Assembly (NCBI GenBank): GCA_944989445.1
Contig: CALYLW010000057.1
Span: 1,596,984 to 1,660,983, forward strand
Origin: Ampullaceana balthica
Taxonomy: Eukaryota > Mollusca > Gastropoda > Lymnaeidae
Direction of reading: 5' to 3'
DNA: 64,000 nt
Part shown: piece after piece, positions 1 to 10,725 of the stretch
Layout: each line of letters starts with the position of its first letter
How positions within the stretch are numbered: position 1 is the first letter of the stretch
Made by a program: the position numbers and the translations under genes
Notes under the pieces: model-generated
The model's database searches: none
What the model saw: only the letters and a program-made list of their open reading frames with translations
Told to the model about the DNA's origin: nothing

Positions 1-1310
1 CACTTCGGAAAGGGTGGCGAAAAAAGGGGTTAAAAAACTTCGGGGGTCAAGGGGCACGAGGGTAAAAAGACTTCAATTTCCCCTCACCCGAAATTCCCCA
101 CAAGAAACAGACGCAGTTGATCCCAGTTTAACTCAGGATGTTTGCCAGCTGTAAATTTTGAGCGGAACACGACCAGCCCGAGATAGAGACGCCAATTTTC
201 TTGAGCTGCGGTGTTGGAGAGATTGGAATATTGGAGGAAAGTGGCAATTGTCATCAGCCGAGGGAGGGAAGGACAACCGTGGGGAGGGGGGAGGGTGGCG
301 CAGATCTGGCTTATTCTATTTTATTGACATTCTGTCATGAAATCGGGAACGTGTTTAGTGCGGTGAAATTCAGGTCAGGGGTCAACGAGGAGTGGGCAGT
401 TCCGTTCAAGGGGGGGTTAAGTGGTCTACCTTTTCAACGTCTGCACCGCTCCCATCAGTCCAGGCGATGTTTCCTTGAGATGTAGATAAAGTTTTAGGAG
501 TAAAAGGGAAAACCCGGATCTAAATTGAGGTATTGCTCGCACGATGGGATTATGGTAGTAAAGAGTAGGGGCTGCATTCCTAAGAGGGGCACGGGGTATA
601 ATATGTTTTGGAATTGGGCGAAAATAACCGGATTTACAACTTTATGATAGAAATTTCATTTCTTAAAAATTCAGCGTCTTGTAGGTTTTCTCTTTAATTT
701 CTCGACCTGAAAAAAAAAGCCACGACTTCCTGACCACAGAGGAGACCGAACATTATTACATAATTGTCGAAGCAAAATTAAAGTGATGTAAGATGTACTG
801 CCACGGATTAAAATTGAACATAAACTCTAAAACATCAAGTCACATTGGCATCTACTTCTTTAGTACTCAAATAGGTAACCACTTCTTTAGTAGGAAAATA
901 AGCAACCACTTCTTTAGACTAATGGAAAATATTCCGGTCGAAAAACTCAGAATTGTTATGTTTTTATGTTTTTGTTCATATATATACATGGGTAGATTAA
1001 TGTTTGCCCAGCTTTCATGACGTTAGCTTATTTCTCCTACGTTAAAACGGTAAAGCTGATTCAACTAACCGCATACGACACACCACGAAACTAACCTAAC
1101 TCAATATAGCCGTTCATTAGTTTTAATTAACACACAATAACATTTTATAACATTTAAAACCCAGCTCTTTCGAGATTTATTTAATTGAAAACATATTTTT
1201 AATTCAATTTATTCGTGTCCCGAGGTAAGGAAAAATCGAATCCAATTTATCAGTCACGCAGAAACAATGGGACCGGGGGGGGGCCTAATAACAATCACTG
1301 AAAAGGGTAC
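1..1310. other. No gene recognised; unique sequence
   Basis: Moderately AT-rich sequence, GC-richer in the first 500 bases. Open frames here are under 100 codons, overlap one another and show no domain, splice context or compositional bias. A short direct repeat around 850-915 (copies of a 'aaccacttcttta' motif) is the only structure seen. Confidence 0.5.
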
Positions 1311-1411
1311 AAGGTAGGTGGTATAAGGTAGGTGGTATAAGGTAGGTGGTATAAGGTAGGTGGTATAAGGTAGGTGGTATAAGTACAAGGTAGGTGGTAT
1401 AAGGTAGACAT
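1308..1411. repeat. Minisatellite, 14-bp unit
   Basis: About seven copies of ggtaggtggtataa, the last ones separated by a short spacer. No coding potential. Confidence 0.9.
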
Positions 1412-1519
1412 AGGAAACCATGTAAGCAAATTAAGTAGCTGGTATAAGGTGGAGCTTGAAAAATAGAGTGAAAGAAAAACAGGGGAACTCAGTCACTGGA
1501 AGACTAAGAGGGAGAGCGG

Positions 1520-1652
1520 GGCGGAGGAGAGACGTAGATAGACGGGTCGGAGGAGAGACGTAGATAGACGGGTCGGAGGAGAGACGTAGATAGACGGGTC
1601 GGATGAGAGACGTAGATAGACGGGTCGGAGGAGAGACGTAGATAGACGGGTC
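1520..1652. repeat. Minisatellite, 26-bp unit
   Basis: Five near-identical copies of a unit built on 'gacgggtcggaggagagacg'. It makes overlapping artefactual minus-strand frames of 64 and 104 codons. Confidence 0.9.
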
Positions 1653-1929
1653 AGAGGCGAACTTGTGGCTGCACGCTGCTTGTACACGTGGTAATTTAGC
1701 TGAGTACTTATTAATAACTGTGTTTTCCTGCCTGTCGAGAATCATCCTGCCAAATAAACTTTAAGCAGTTATAGTCCTCAACCTGTATGGTGTTCACCTG
1801 TAACGAAAATCATCATCATTTTCATAGTGCTTATATTAAAATAATGTGAAACATTTGCCGCACCACTCGGCAACAGTATTTTTGGCGATGCCACGGGATT
1901 GGGCTGTATGGAGAACTCGTTAGAAGTTG

Positions 1930-2312
1930 AACTGAATTATTGACAAGAAAACTGAATTGTTGACAAGAAAGCTGAATAATTGACAAGAAAGCTGAAATAT
2001 TGACAAGAAAAATGAATTATTGACAAGAAAGCAGAATTATTGACAAGAAAGCTGAATTATTGACAAGAAAGCTGAATTATTGACAAGAAAACTGAATTAT
2101 TGACAAGAAAACTGAATTATTGACAAGAAAACTGAATTATTGACAAGAGAGCTGAATTATTGACAAGAAAACTGAATTATTGACAAGAAAACTGAATTAT
2201 TGACAAGAAAACTGAATTATTGACAAGAAAACTGAATTATTGACAAGAAAACTGAATTATTGACAAGAAAGCTGAATTATTGACAAGAAAGCTGAATTAT
2301 TGACAAGAAAGA
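1930..2312. repeat. Minisatellite, 20-bp unit
   Basis: About 19 copies of a unit starting gaattattgacaagaaa, with act/gct alternation in the last three bases. The array ends with a doubled 'gaaa'. Confidence 0.95.
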
Positions 2313-3086
2313 AAGTTCGACAAATTAAATTAACAAGAATTTTTCAAGGCAGAAATATAATGGGCTTATACTCAGCAGCACGCACTTTTAATTTATTTTT
2401 TAAAGCAAAGACGGGATCTAAAGTAATAAAATATGGGAAGGCCTCACGCCAAGTCTGGGGCCCCTAGATGCTTGACCTGGTCCTCTGCGTGTTTGCTCGA
2501 GCGCCACGCATTTGAGGGATTTATCTAACGTGAACCGCAAATTGGAAGGCCCGGAGAAAAGCACAGCGAAACTTCCATTAATTTGGAGACCCGCTTTCAT
2601 TGGATTTGGCAGACGTGATATTTGGCGCGTGATTCTTCGATTCTGTTTCTTGGTTGGTCAGACAGACCCCAGCAGACAGACACGAAAATGATTTATTTAA
2701 AAGCAATAGGGCGAGGTTCTTTTTTTTTCTTTCCCCCTCCTTAACATCAGAATTATCGATTTTGTTGATTCCAAGAATTCAAAGGAGATTCGGAGATTAA
2801 GACGGAATAAGATGCGTGCGGCGAATATTGTCGTAAATTGGGAGCATGAGATTATAAGGAGGAGTATTCATGGAGGGTAAAACCAAGTGTTGTAGAAAAT
2901 AAGAAGAAGTATTCTTGGAGAGCAAAACAAAAACTTGGAGATTAAAAGGAGAAGTATTCATGGAGGGTAAAACCAAAACGGAGATTATAAGGAGAAGTAT
3001 TCATGGAGGGTAAATCAAAGTGTTGGATATAGCATTGAAAAATTGATTCATAGAGGATACGTGCATCGTAATCTAAGTCTTGGAGA
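2313..3086. other. Unique sequence with a loose ~40-bp direct repeat
   Basis: From about 2850 to 3020 a degenerate repeat recurs, with the core 'agaagtattcatggagggta' (also as aggagtattc and agaagtattcttgg). The rest shows no gene. Confidence 0.5.
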
Positions 3087-3227
3087 CTGAGAGAGGAACA
3101 TGGAGTTTGTGGTACATCTCAGTCGTGATTGTACTGAGAGAGGAACATGGAATTTGTGGTACATCTCAGTCGTGATTGTACTGAGAGAGGAACATGGAGT
3201 TTGTGGTACATCTCAGTCGTGATTGTA
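3087..3227. repeat. Minisatellite, 47-bp unit, 3 copies
   Basis: Three near-identical copies containing 'gagaggaacatgga' and 'catctcagtcgtgattgta'. Confidence 0.85.
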
Positions 3228-3974
3228 GTCTACTATTTTCCGTTCAAGAAAACGAATTTAAATCGTTGAATTAACGGAGAGAGCATTGCGAGTGTTACTG
3301 CCAGAAATGAATGAATAACGACAACAAAATTGGGAATAGAAATCGAAAGTATTTGGCAGATAAATTGGTCTAAGAACAAAAAAGAAAATATTCTCTACTA
3401 TTCAGTGTTTGGGGGGAAAAATGAGAGGGGGTGAAATATGTGTATCATTGACTGGTAGCAAAGCATTGAAAGAAGAAAAAACCAAACCAAGGGGGAAGGG
3501 GGTCTACTTGAGCAGTAGGACAGAGCCGGTATGCGAGGAGGGGCGAGGGCCATAAATCCCAGAGGAACTGGCCGCCAAGTTGATCAATGAATGGCCGAAA
3601 CAACCTCGAGGGCATGCATGCATGAGACGCTGGGGTTCTGATAAAAGTGTAGGAGCGGGGGGGGGGCAACACACTAGTCCAGCGGGGGACAGTCCGATAA
3701 AATCGTGATTGAAGATTTATTGGAGTGTTCGAAGAACTCAGATCGATGCACGCGGGAAATGCCAGAGCCTTAACTCAGGCAGAGAGAAGGGTGCTCTGCG
3801 TCTTACCGCTGCACTGGACAGCGCTAGTATTATTCATTTCATTCACGCGAGTTCTCCACTTTCTTTCTCATTGAGAGTGGCACTGACTCCGTGACGCCGA
3901 ATTTTGATGCCATGACCTAACCCAAGACACGCATCTACTAAAGAAATTATGTCGATGGTTTTCATCAATTAAGC
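3228..3974. other. No gene recognised
   Basis: Unique sequence with homopurine and G-rich patches (about 3660 and 3485-3540). The short frames on both strands have no recognisable domain. Confidence 0.45.
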
Positions 3975-3975
3975 A

Positions 3976-4715
3976 CTGTGTCCAACTTGCTTACAGACAG
4001 TGTTTCTCTAGCCTCCAACGCTAAATGTCCGGCTTGGTTACAGGCAGTGTTTCTCTAGCCTCCAACGCTAAATGTCCGGCTTGGTTACAGGCAGTGTTTC
4101 TCTAGCCTCCAACGCTAAATGTCCGGCTTGGTTACAGGCAGTGTTTCTCTAGCCTCCAACGCTAAATGTCCGGCTTGGTTACAGGCAGTGTTTCTCTAGG
4201 CTCCAACGCTAGATGTCCGGCTTTCTTGCAGGCAGTGTTTCTCTAGCCTCCAACGCTAAATGTCCGGCTTGGTTACAGGCAGTGTTTCTCTAGCCTCCAA
4301 CGCTAAATGTCCGGCTTGGTTACAGGCAGTGTTTCTCTAGGCTCCAACGCTAGATGTCCGGCTTTCTTGCAGGCAGTGTTTCTCTAGCCTCCAACGCTAG
4401 ATGCCCCGCTTGGTTACAGGCAGTGTTTCTCTAGCCTCCAACGCTAAATGTCCGGCTTGGTTACAGGCAGTGTTTCTCTAGGCTCCAACGCTAGATGTCC
4501 GGCTTTCTTGCAGGCAGTGTTTCTCTAGCCTCCAACGCTAGATGCCCCGCTTGGTTACAGGCAGTGTTTCTCTAGCCTCCAACGCTAGATGTCCCGCTTG
4601 GTTACAGGCAGTGTTTCTCTAGCCTCCAACGCTAGATGTCCCGCTTGGTTACAGGCAGTGTTTCTCTAGCCTCCAACGCTAGATGTCCCGCTTGGTTACA
4701 GGCAGTGTTTCTCTA
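3976..4715. repeat. Minisatellite, 47-bp unit with 3-unit higher-order pattern
   Basis: About 16 copies of a unit containing 'ggcagtgtttctctagcc' and 'tccaacgcta'. A variant unit with 'ggctttcttgcagg' recurs near 4220, 4361 and 4502, about 141 bp apart. That equals three units and indicates block duplication inside the array. Confidence 0.95.
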
Positions 4716-5574
4716 GCCTGCAGTGTTAGAAGTCCGGCTGGACGATTCAGCTTTAAAACATTGGGTTAAGATTTGCGTTCTCATTTCAAGGTGGTGCTGT
4801 TTGTTTTGTTGTTTGTTTTTTCCTCCAGGTAAATCTAAACGACATATCTCTATGTTCCGGGTTGAATTCACATTGATTCAAATAGATTATTGCCTGAATT
4901 CAACTGTCCAAGAGTTGCTTTTCATTAAAGTTTTTTTTTAAATCGTAACAGTGCTACCAACACTATGTAAAAGTTTTTGTTACTGTTAGTGCTTCCTTTT
5001 TTACTACTGTTTCCAATCATTTGTTTGTTTACAAGTAGGTTTTTCTTGCGTTGTAAAACGAGTGCTTCTTTTCAATAATAAAACAATTTGGAAGGTAAAC
5101 ATATCTTCCTTTCTTAACCTGTATACGTTCTCGAATTTAAAAAAAATAATTTTTAAAATGACACAATTTAGTAGTATCATATTATCGGATATCCTCGGAT
5201 CGTTATGTAACAAGAACATCGGTTTCCAGACCATATGAGACTGCGTCAAATGTGAAAAAATGATTTATGAAAGGTCACCGACTGAAACATAAGACTACAA
5301 GTGGTTTTATCTGTTTGTTTGTTGTTTTTTTTTGTTGTTTGGTCCTCTTTTGGTGTCTTCAAGTTTGAATGACAATTTAAATAGCTTCTTTAAATGCGTC
5401 ATCGGTAACGAAATATTTGAAAGTTACGCGTTGATATTGTCAAGCCACAGAAATAAGAAATTATTCTATTTAAAGGCCGATTCTGTTTTCTATGAGAATG
5501 TGGCCACGACTAGAAAACTCTTGAGTGAACGAGCAACAAAGCCGCTAGATGTCTACTAAGTAACTAAGGGCAGT
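4716..5574. other. AT-rich unique sequence
   Basis: No recognised gene. A polypyrimidine tract followed by an AG occurs near 4825, but no convincing exon follows it. Confidence 0.4.
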
Positions 5575-5582
5575 CATTCACG

Positions 5583-5758
5583 CAGGGCCGGCCTTAGGCC
5601 TGTGCAAGTTTTGCGGCCGCAGTGGGCCCCGCGCTAATTCAAGGCTTTACACCTAGATTCTAGGAGTAAATTGTCACTTATTATCCCTGTCCCTGCACAG
5701 ACTGGGCCCCGCGCAATCCGTTTCGCATAGGGCCCCGCAATTGTTAAGGCCGGCCCTG
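5583..5758. mobile_element. hAT-like MITE, 176 bp, TIR cagggccggcctta
   Basis: The element begins cagggccggcctta and ends taaggccggccctg. It is flanked by the 8-bp direct repeats cattcacg (5575-5582) and cattcatg (5759-5766), which differ by one base. An 8-bp duplication with a terminus starting CA fits the hAT superfamily. No coding capacity. Confidence 0.85.
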
Positions 5759-5784
5759 CATTCATGGACCCCGTCAAAAACGCG

Positions 5785-5930
5785 GTGTGTAACAATGTGT
5801 GACAGTGTGTGACAAAAATGTGTGACAGTGTGCGACAAGTGTGTCAACGATGTGTGACAACAATGTGTGACAACAATGTGTGACAACAATGTTTGACAGT
5901 GTGTGACAACGTGTGACAATGTGTGGCTCG
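5785..5930. repeat. Degenerate tandem repeat, about 10-13 bp
   Basis: Repeats of 'gtgtgacaacaat' and 'gtgtgacagt' type. The minus-strand 81-codon frame is an artefact of it. Confidence 0.8.
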
Positions 5931-6063
5931 CTTTAAAGGTAAAACTAAATAAATGGTGCTCTTAATATGGTGCCTGGGAGGGGTAAAATTTCCCGAGAAG
6001 TATTTTATTTACTAACAAAAAGGCTTGGGATTTCGAGGGAGGGAGAAAACCTACCAAATACAT

Positions 6064-6292
6064 GAGCAGTTGGAATACAAAATAAAACCTTATACTACAG
6101 ACAGGCCCTTGGAATACAAAATAAAACCTTATACTACAGACTAAGGCAGTTGGAATACAAACTAAAACCTTATACTACAGACTTAGGCAGTTGGAATACA
6201 AAATAAAACCTTATACTACAGACTTAGGCAGTTGGAATACAAAATAAAACCTTATACTACAGACTTAGGCAGTTGGAATACGAAATAAAACC
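6064..6292. repeat. Minisatellite, 41-bp unit
   Basis: Five to six copies containing 'ggcagttggaatacaaaa' and 'ccttatactacagactta'. Confidence 0.9.
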
Positions 6293-6596
6293 ATATCCTC
6301 AGAAATACTCTGGCGTATCCATGTACCCAAACAAAACAAAAGAAAAAACCAAACCAACGATAATAACAATGCGATTAAGACATTAGCTGTTGCCATTCTT
6401 CCCCAACCTTTCACCGGGACACATGTCGTCACGTGATGAATCAGTGAAAACAAAGATGACAGCTTATTATTAATGTTGCTTACAGGTGTCTTGTTTTAAT
6501 TGCCAACCTTTCCTGGTCTCGCACTTCTGAGCTCCGCCGTCCACGTACCGTACAAGTTTGTAGTTTTGACTGATGATAGTTTCGGCACATAATTAG

Positions 6597-6657
6597 TGTG
6601 TATGTATGTGAGTGTGTGTATGTGAGTGTATGTGTATGTGAGTGTATGTGTATGTGG
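6597..6657. repeat. GT-rich microsatellite
   Basis: Imperfect tgtgtatgtgag repeats. Confidence 0.85.
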
Positions 6658-6789
6658 TCGCTTGCTGGTTGTTAAATTGGGTTTTTAAATATAAATCTTA
6701 TACATAGCATTTATTCAAATGAGAATTTCTTGTGTCTTCTCTTTCAAAGATAGAATTGGGCTTGTTGTTTACAGATTAAATGTGAACCC

Positions 6790-7137
6790 CAGAGGCGTCG
6801 CTAGGATTGGTGTCATCCCCTCCCGACTTACCCCATAGACCTCCTCCAAGTCTCCCGTTACCAAATAAAGGGAACATACATAATTTTAAAAGTTGGTGTC
6901 ACCCCTTGTGATGGTGTCACCCCTTGTGATGGTGTCACCCCTTGTGATGGTGTCACCCCTTGTGATGGTGTCACCCCTTGTGATGGTGTCACCCCTTGTG
7001 ATGGTGTCACCCCTTGTGATGGTGTCACCCCTTGTGATGGTGTCACCCCTTGTGATGGTGTCACCCCTTGGGATGGTGTCACCCCTTGTGACGGTGTCAT
7101 CCCCAGTGGTCCACACCCCCCCCTAATGACGCCTCTG
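6790..7137. mobile_element. Non-autonomous DNA transposon, TIR cagaggcgtcgctag, carrying an 18-bp array
   Basis: The ends are cagaggcgtcgctag and ctaatgacgcctctg, which are inverted repeats. A related copy lies at 55304-55508. It shares internal blocks ('cataggcctcct'-like, 'gtggtccacacc') but has essentially one copy of the segment that is tandemly amplified here. I could not find a clean target duplication. Confidence 0.75.
6893..7102. repeat. Minisatellite, 18-bp unit inside a transposon
   Basis: About 11-12 copies of ggtgtcaccccttgtgat. The period is a multiple of three, so several frames stay open on both strands (76-80 codons). These are not genes. Confidence 0.95.
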
Positions 7138-7204
7138 ACCCCAATGAAACAAGCTAGTGCTTTTTTTTTCTTTTCTTTTTCTCATGGTAATTTCCTGATA
7201 ACAT

Positions 7205-7440
7205 TGTAAGTTCTACGCAACTGAAACCAGGCAACTGAAACCAGACAACTGATACCAGACAAATGAAACCAGACAACTGATACCAGACAACTGATACCAG
7301 ACAACCGATACCAGACAACTGAAACCAGACAACTGAAACCAGACAACTGAAACCAGACAACTGAAACCAGACAACTGAAACCAGAAAACTGAAACCAGAC
7401 AACTGAAACCAGACAACTGATACTAAACAACTGATATCAG
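7205..7440. repeat. Minisatellite, 14-bp unit
   Basis: About 16 copies of caactgaaaccaga, with gatacc variants clustered at 7248-7316. The three minus-strand frames here are periodicity artefacts. Confidence 0.95.
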
Positions 7441-7574
7441 ACAGCTCAAGTTAGAACAGCGGACCAGAAAGTTCTTGACAACTGATATCCGACAGCTCAA
7501 GATAGAACAGCGGACCAGATAGTTCTTGACAACTGATATCAGACAGCTCAAGTTAGAACAGCGGACCAGAAAGT
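7424..7574. repeat. Minisatellite, ~51-bp unit, 3 copies
   Basis: The unit contains 'gacagctcaag' and 'agaacagcggaccaga'. Its first part 'caactgatatcagac' continues the preceding 14-bp array, so the larger unit probably grew from that array's edge. Confidence 0.85.
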
Positions 7575-7584
7575 TCAACAGTTG

Positions 7585-7800
7585 AAATTATCTTAAACTA
7601 GTACAACTACAAGTCATTCTTCTTGAATATATCTTCAACTAATAGAAGTACACATCATTTTTGCTAAGTTTTTCTTCAACAAGTACGTATCATTCCAGCT
7701 GAATTTATCTTCAACTTATAGAAATACCTATTATTTTTGCCGAATCTATCTTGAACTAGTAGAAGTATGTATTCCAGCTATAATTATCTTCAACTAGTAC
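7585..7800. repeat. Old, degenerate ~50-bp tandem repeat
   Basis: Four diverged copies around 'atcttcaactagtagaagta'-like motifs. Confidence 0.6.
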
Positions 7801-7915
7801 TGGACATGTGTAGCACTAACTCATTCCGGCAAGAGGATCTTTGTTATTGGAGGAGGGAGACAAGGGGTGGGGTTAGGGTCGCAGAGTTTTCAAGTCCCAT
7901 GCGTGAAATTACCGT

Positions 7916-8450
7916 TATCTAGGTTGGGTATATCAGGCAGTCATTTGTTTATCACCAAATGACTTGTTCGGTTGGGTATATCAGGCAGTCATTTGTTTAT
8001 CACCAAATGACTTGTTAGGTTGGGTATATCAGGAAGTCATTTGTGTATCACCAAATGACTTGTTAGGTTGGGTATATCAGGCAGTCATTTGTTTATCACC
8101 AAATGACTTGTTAGGTTGGGTATATCAGACAGTCATTTGTGTATCACCAAATGACTTGTTAGGTTGGGTATATCAGGCAGTCATTTGTTTATCACCAAAT
8201 GATTAGTTAGGTTGGGTATATCAGGTAGTCATTTGTGTATCACCAAATGACTTGTTAGGTTGGGTATATCAGGCAGTCAGTTTTTTATCACCAAATGACT
8301 TGTTAGGTTGGGTATATCAGGCAGTCATTTGTGTATCACCAAATGACTTGTTAGGTTGGGTATATCAGGCAGTCATTTGTTTATCACCAAATGACCTGTT
8401 AGGTTGGGTATATCAGGCAGTCATTTGTTTATCACCAAATGACTTGTATT
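7916..8450. repeat. Minisatellite, 48-bp unit
   Basis: About 11 copies containing 'gttgggtatatcaggcagtc' and 'atcaccaaatgacttg'. Part of each unit is an imperfect inverted repeat (gtcatttg...caaatgac), so single strands could form hairpins. The 48-bp period keeps frames open; none is credible as a gene. Confidence 0.95.
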
Positions 8451-8567
8451 CATGCTAAAATTCCAACAGAACCAACCCCCACCCCACTCCCTACTTACAC
8501 ACATTGCATTCTGCTTGGGTAAGAACCACCGAATTTTTTTTTAAGCCACAGACGTTGGCAACGGAAA

Positions 8568-8791
8568 TGAATCGGTGATCACATGGCTGATTATACTATT
8601 AGAACTGGGTCTTCTCATTCGGTGATCACATGGCTGATTATACTGTTATAATTTACTCTTCTCATTCGGTGATCACATGGCTGATTATACTGTTATAATT
8701 TACTCTTCTCATTCGGTGATCACATGGCTGATTATACTGTTATAATTTACTCTTCTCATTCGGTGATCACATAGCTGATTATACTGTTCGA
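8568..8791. repeat. Minisatellite, 47-bp unit, interrupted by a hAT insertion
   Basis: Five copies containing 'tcggtgatcacatggctgat'. The last unit is split by the element at 8792-10717. The unit's tail resumes at 10718 with 'ctgttagagctgactcttct'. Confidence 0.9.
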
Positions 8792-10717
8792 CATTGTTCC
8801 CTCTAAGGTTTGCCGGTTGTTGTGCAAAATAAAAAAAACTCGTGTGCAAAGTTTCACAGTGTAACATTTTTTGTGTGCACATTTTTTGACATCCTCCAAA
8901 AATACATGCATCAATTGAACCGATATACTTTATGTGACAAAAACGTTTATCAAAATAATATAGTAGATTTTAATTAAATAAACAAGCATTAGAAATGTAT
9001 ACTTCTGTTGAACGGTATTTATCATGTATAAAGCAACCAAATGCCACCATACCAACATACCCATATGCCGCTAATATATTCTGGGGGCACTCTGGCGTCC
9101 GTCTTTCAACGAGATCCATCTTTTATAGACTTCGTCAAGGTTGATCTGATGTACATCTTTCTGACAAGATTTAATCCTGATAAGCATGTCTAAATGTAAC
9201 TCCTCCAATCTATTTCTAGATTTTACTTTTATAGAATTCATTGGGCTGAATCCACGTTCGCAATCAGCGCTCTATGCAAGAAATGTAGCACAAATATCCA
9301 ACAGGATGGCGATGTCGCTGAATTGTCCCTAAGTCATGACAGACTGAATCACCTCGTCGAAAGTCTGCATAAACCCACATTTCTTTTGTTCTGCATGCAC
9401 AACTCTTAAATTATGATACGGATCCATAAGTTTCGGCAAAATGTCTTCATAGCTTTTAAAGAAATTTCTTGTATCTAGAAAGTATAGTCCACCAAGTTCT
9501 GCTTGTCCATAATTAAAATTTGACATGTTGACTAACGCTGACATCTCAAATATTCGCCATTGCAACAAATCGCATTCAGTAAACCGAGAGTCCATGTGGA
9601 AACACAGACATTCAACGAATTTGAGGGTGGGATTTATGTTTTCATCCGCACATCCTGAAAGCCTTTAGCAACATCTGCAGACCAATGAACATTTTCACCA
9701 AGGTACTGTGTCCTCTTAGGTAATTAACTCTTTCTTTTACAAACTGGTGTGCTTCGATGTTCGTTATATTTTTCCTTTGTAACAGCTCGCTAAATTCGGC
9801 ATGTTCTCCAACTAGTTCATCAATGACACTAAGAACAGTTCGAAACTGTGGGTCTCTCTACTTCTTTAAACAATATTTATTAACTCGGTCATTATACAAG
9901 CGTACCTGCTCTTCGCAGTATTCAGTCAGTACTTGTATGTTTCTCAACAATGCATGTAAAGCAAAGCGCCGTGAAAGCCATCTCACTTCTTACAGTGTCC
10001 TCTAAATAAATCCTGCTTCAAGTGTCCAAGGTTAACTTAGTTGTTATTTCAAAACACTCCTTTCACCCCCACCCCCCATTGTGTTTATTACAAACAATAC
10101 TCAGTTGGAAGCGTTACTTAAATGTTTGTTTGGTCAAGTAAACATAATTATAGATTGCGAGGCTCACACCTTATACCGTACTATACCCTGTACCAATGTT
10201 ACTATAGGACACTATAGTTTATCCTAATAGATGGCTTGGTCTTGTGAAATCTCAACTGGTTAACAGTAACTTCAATTCCTACAAATAAACGTATTAGCCG
10301 AAGTTTGTTGTGTATATACGTCGTATGCTTAATTCAATTTTTTAAACATTAATTCTCTTTAATTAAAAATCATCCGGGCTTGTTCGTGACATCAAAGTCT
10401 TTGTTCTGCTTCAAGGCTAGTCACAAATGTCAATCATTTTTATTTATTTAAGGGAGTACTTTGATATTTTTCCTGTATTAGAGTTAGACGAAAGAGTTGA
10501 ATAATGCTGTCATTCTGTTTACTGAGTGTGAGAGATAGGAGAACAACAGCTACGACCGAGTCCGAGGAGAATAAGAAATAAAGTCGCTATTAAATTTTCT
10601 GGAAAAAGCGCAGAAATTCTATTTTTTTCCGATTGAATTTTGCTGCGTGGTAACCCAAAACTGCTGCGCGGCATCTTCCAGACAGCTGCGCAGCCGCGCA
10701 GCTTAATGGGAACATTG
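8792..10717 (-). mobile_element. hAT transposon, 1926 bp, decayed but with both ends and TSD
   Basis: The left end cattgttccctctaagg and right end gcttaatgggaacattg are inverted repeats. Flanking 8-bp direct repeats are ctgttcga (8784-8791) and ctgttaga (10718-10725), one mismatch. The same terminal sequences define MITEs at 12175, 29033, 30010 and 46080, making this the only copy in the window that still carries transposase sequence. GC-rich subterminal 'gctgcgcagccgcgcagc' motifs lie at the right end. Confidence 0.88.
9071..9992 (-). pseudogene. hAT transposase fossil (ZNF862-like C-terminal part)
   Basis: One minus-strand frame from 9595 to 9071 is interrupted by only two TAG codons. It ends in a classic hAT C-terminal dimerisation signature: SADCERGFSPMNSIKVKSRN, followed by RLEELHLDMLIRIKS and then KRWISLKDGR before the stop. 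Upstream, other frames give VRWLSRRFALHALLRN, a typical hAT motif after the catalytic core, so frameshifts have accumulated. The catalytic N-terminal part and zinc finger are not recognisable. It lies inside the element at 8792-10717 and would once have been its transposase. Similarity to vertebrate ZNF862-type domesticated transposases is from remembered motif patterns. Confidence 0.85.
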
Positions 10718-10725
10718 CTGTTAGA

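Noticed and set aside
7916..8450. CRISPR-like repeat with inverted symmetry
   Set aside because: The whole 48-bp unit is repeated; there are no variable spacers or cas genes.
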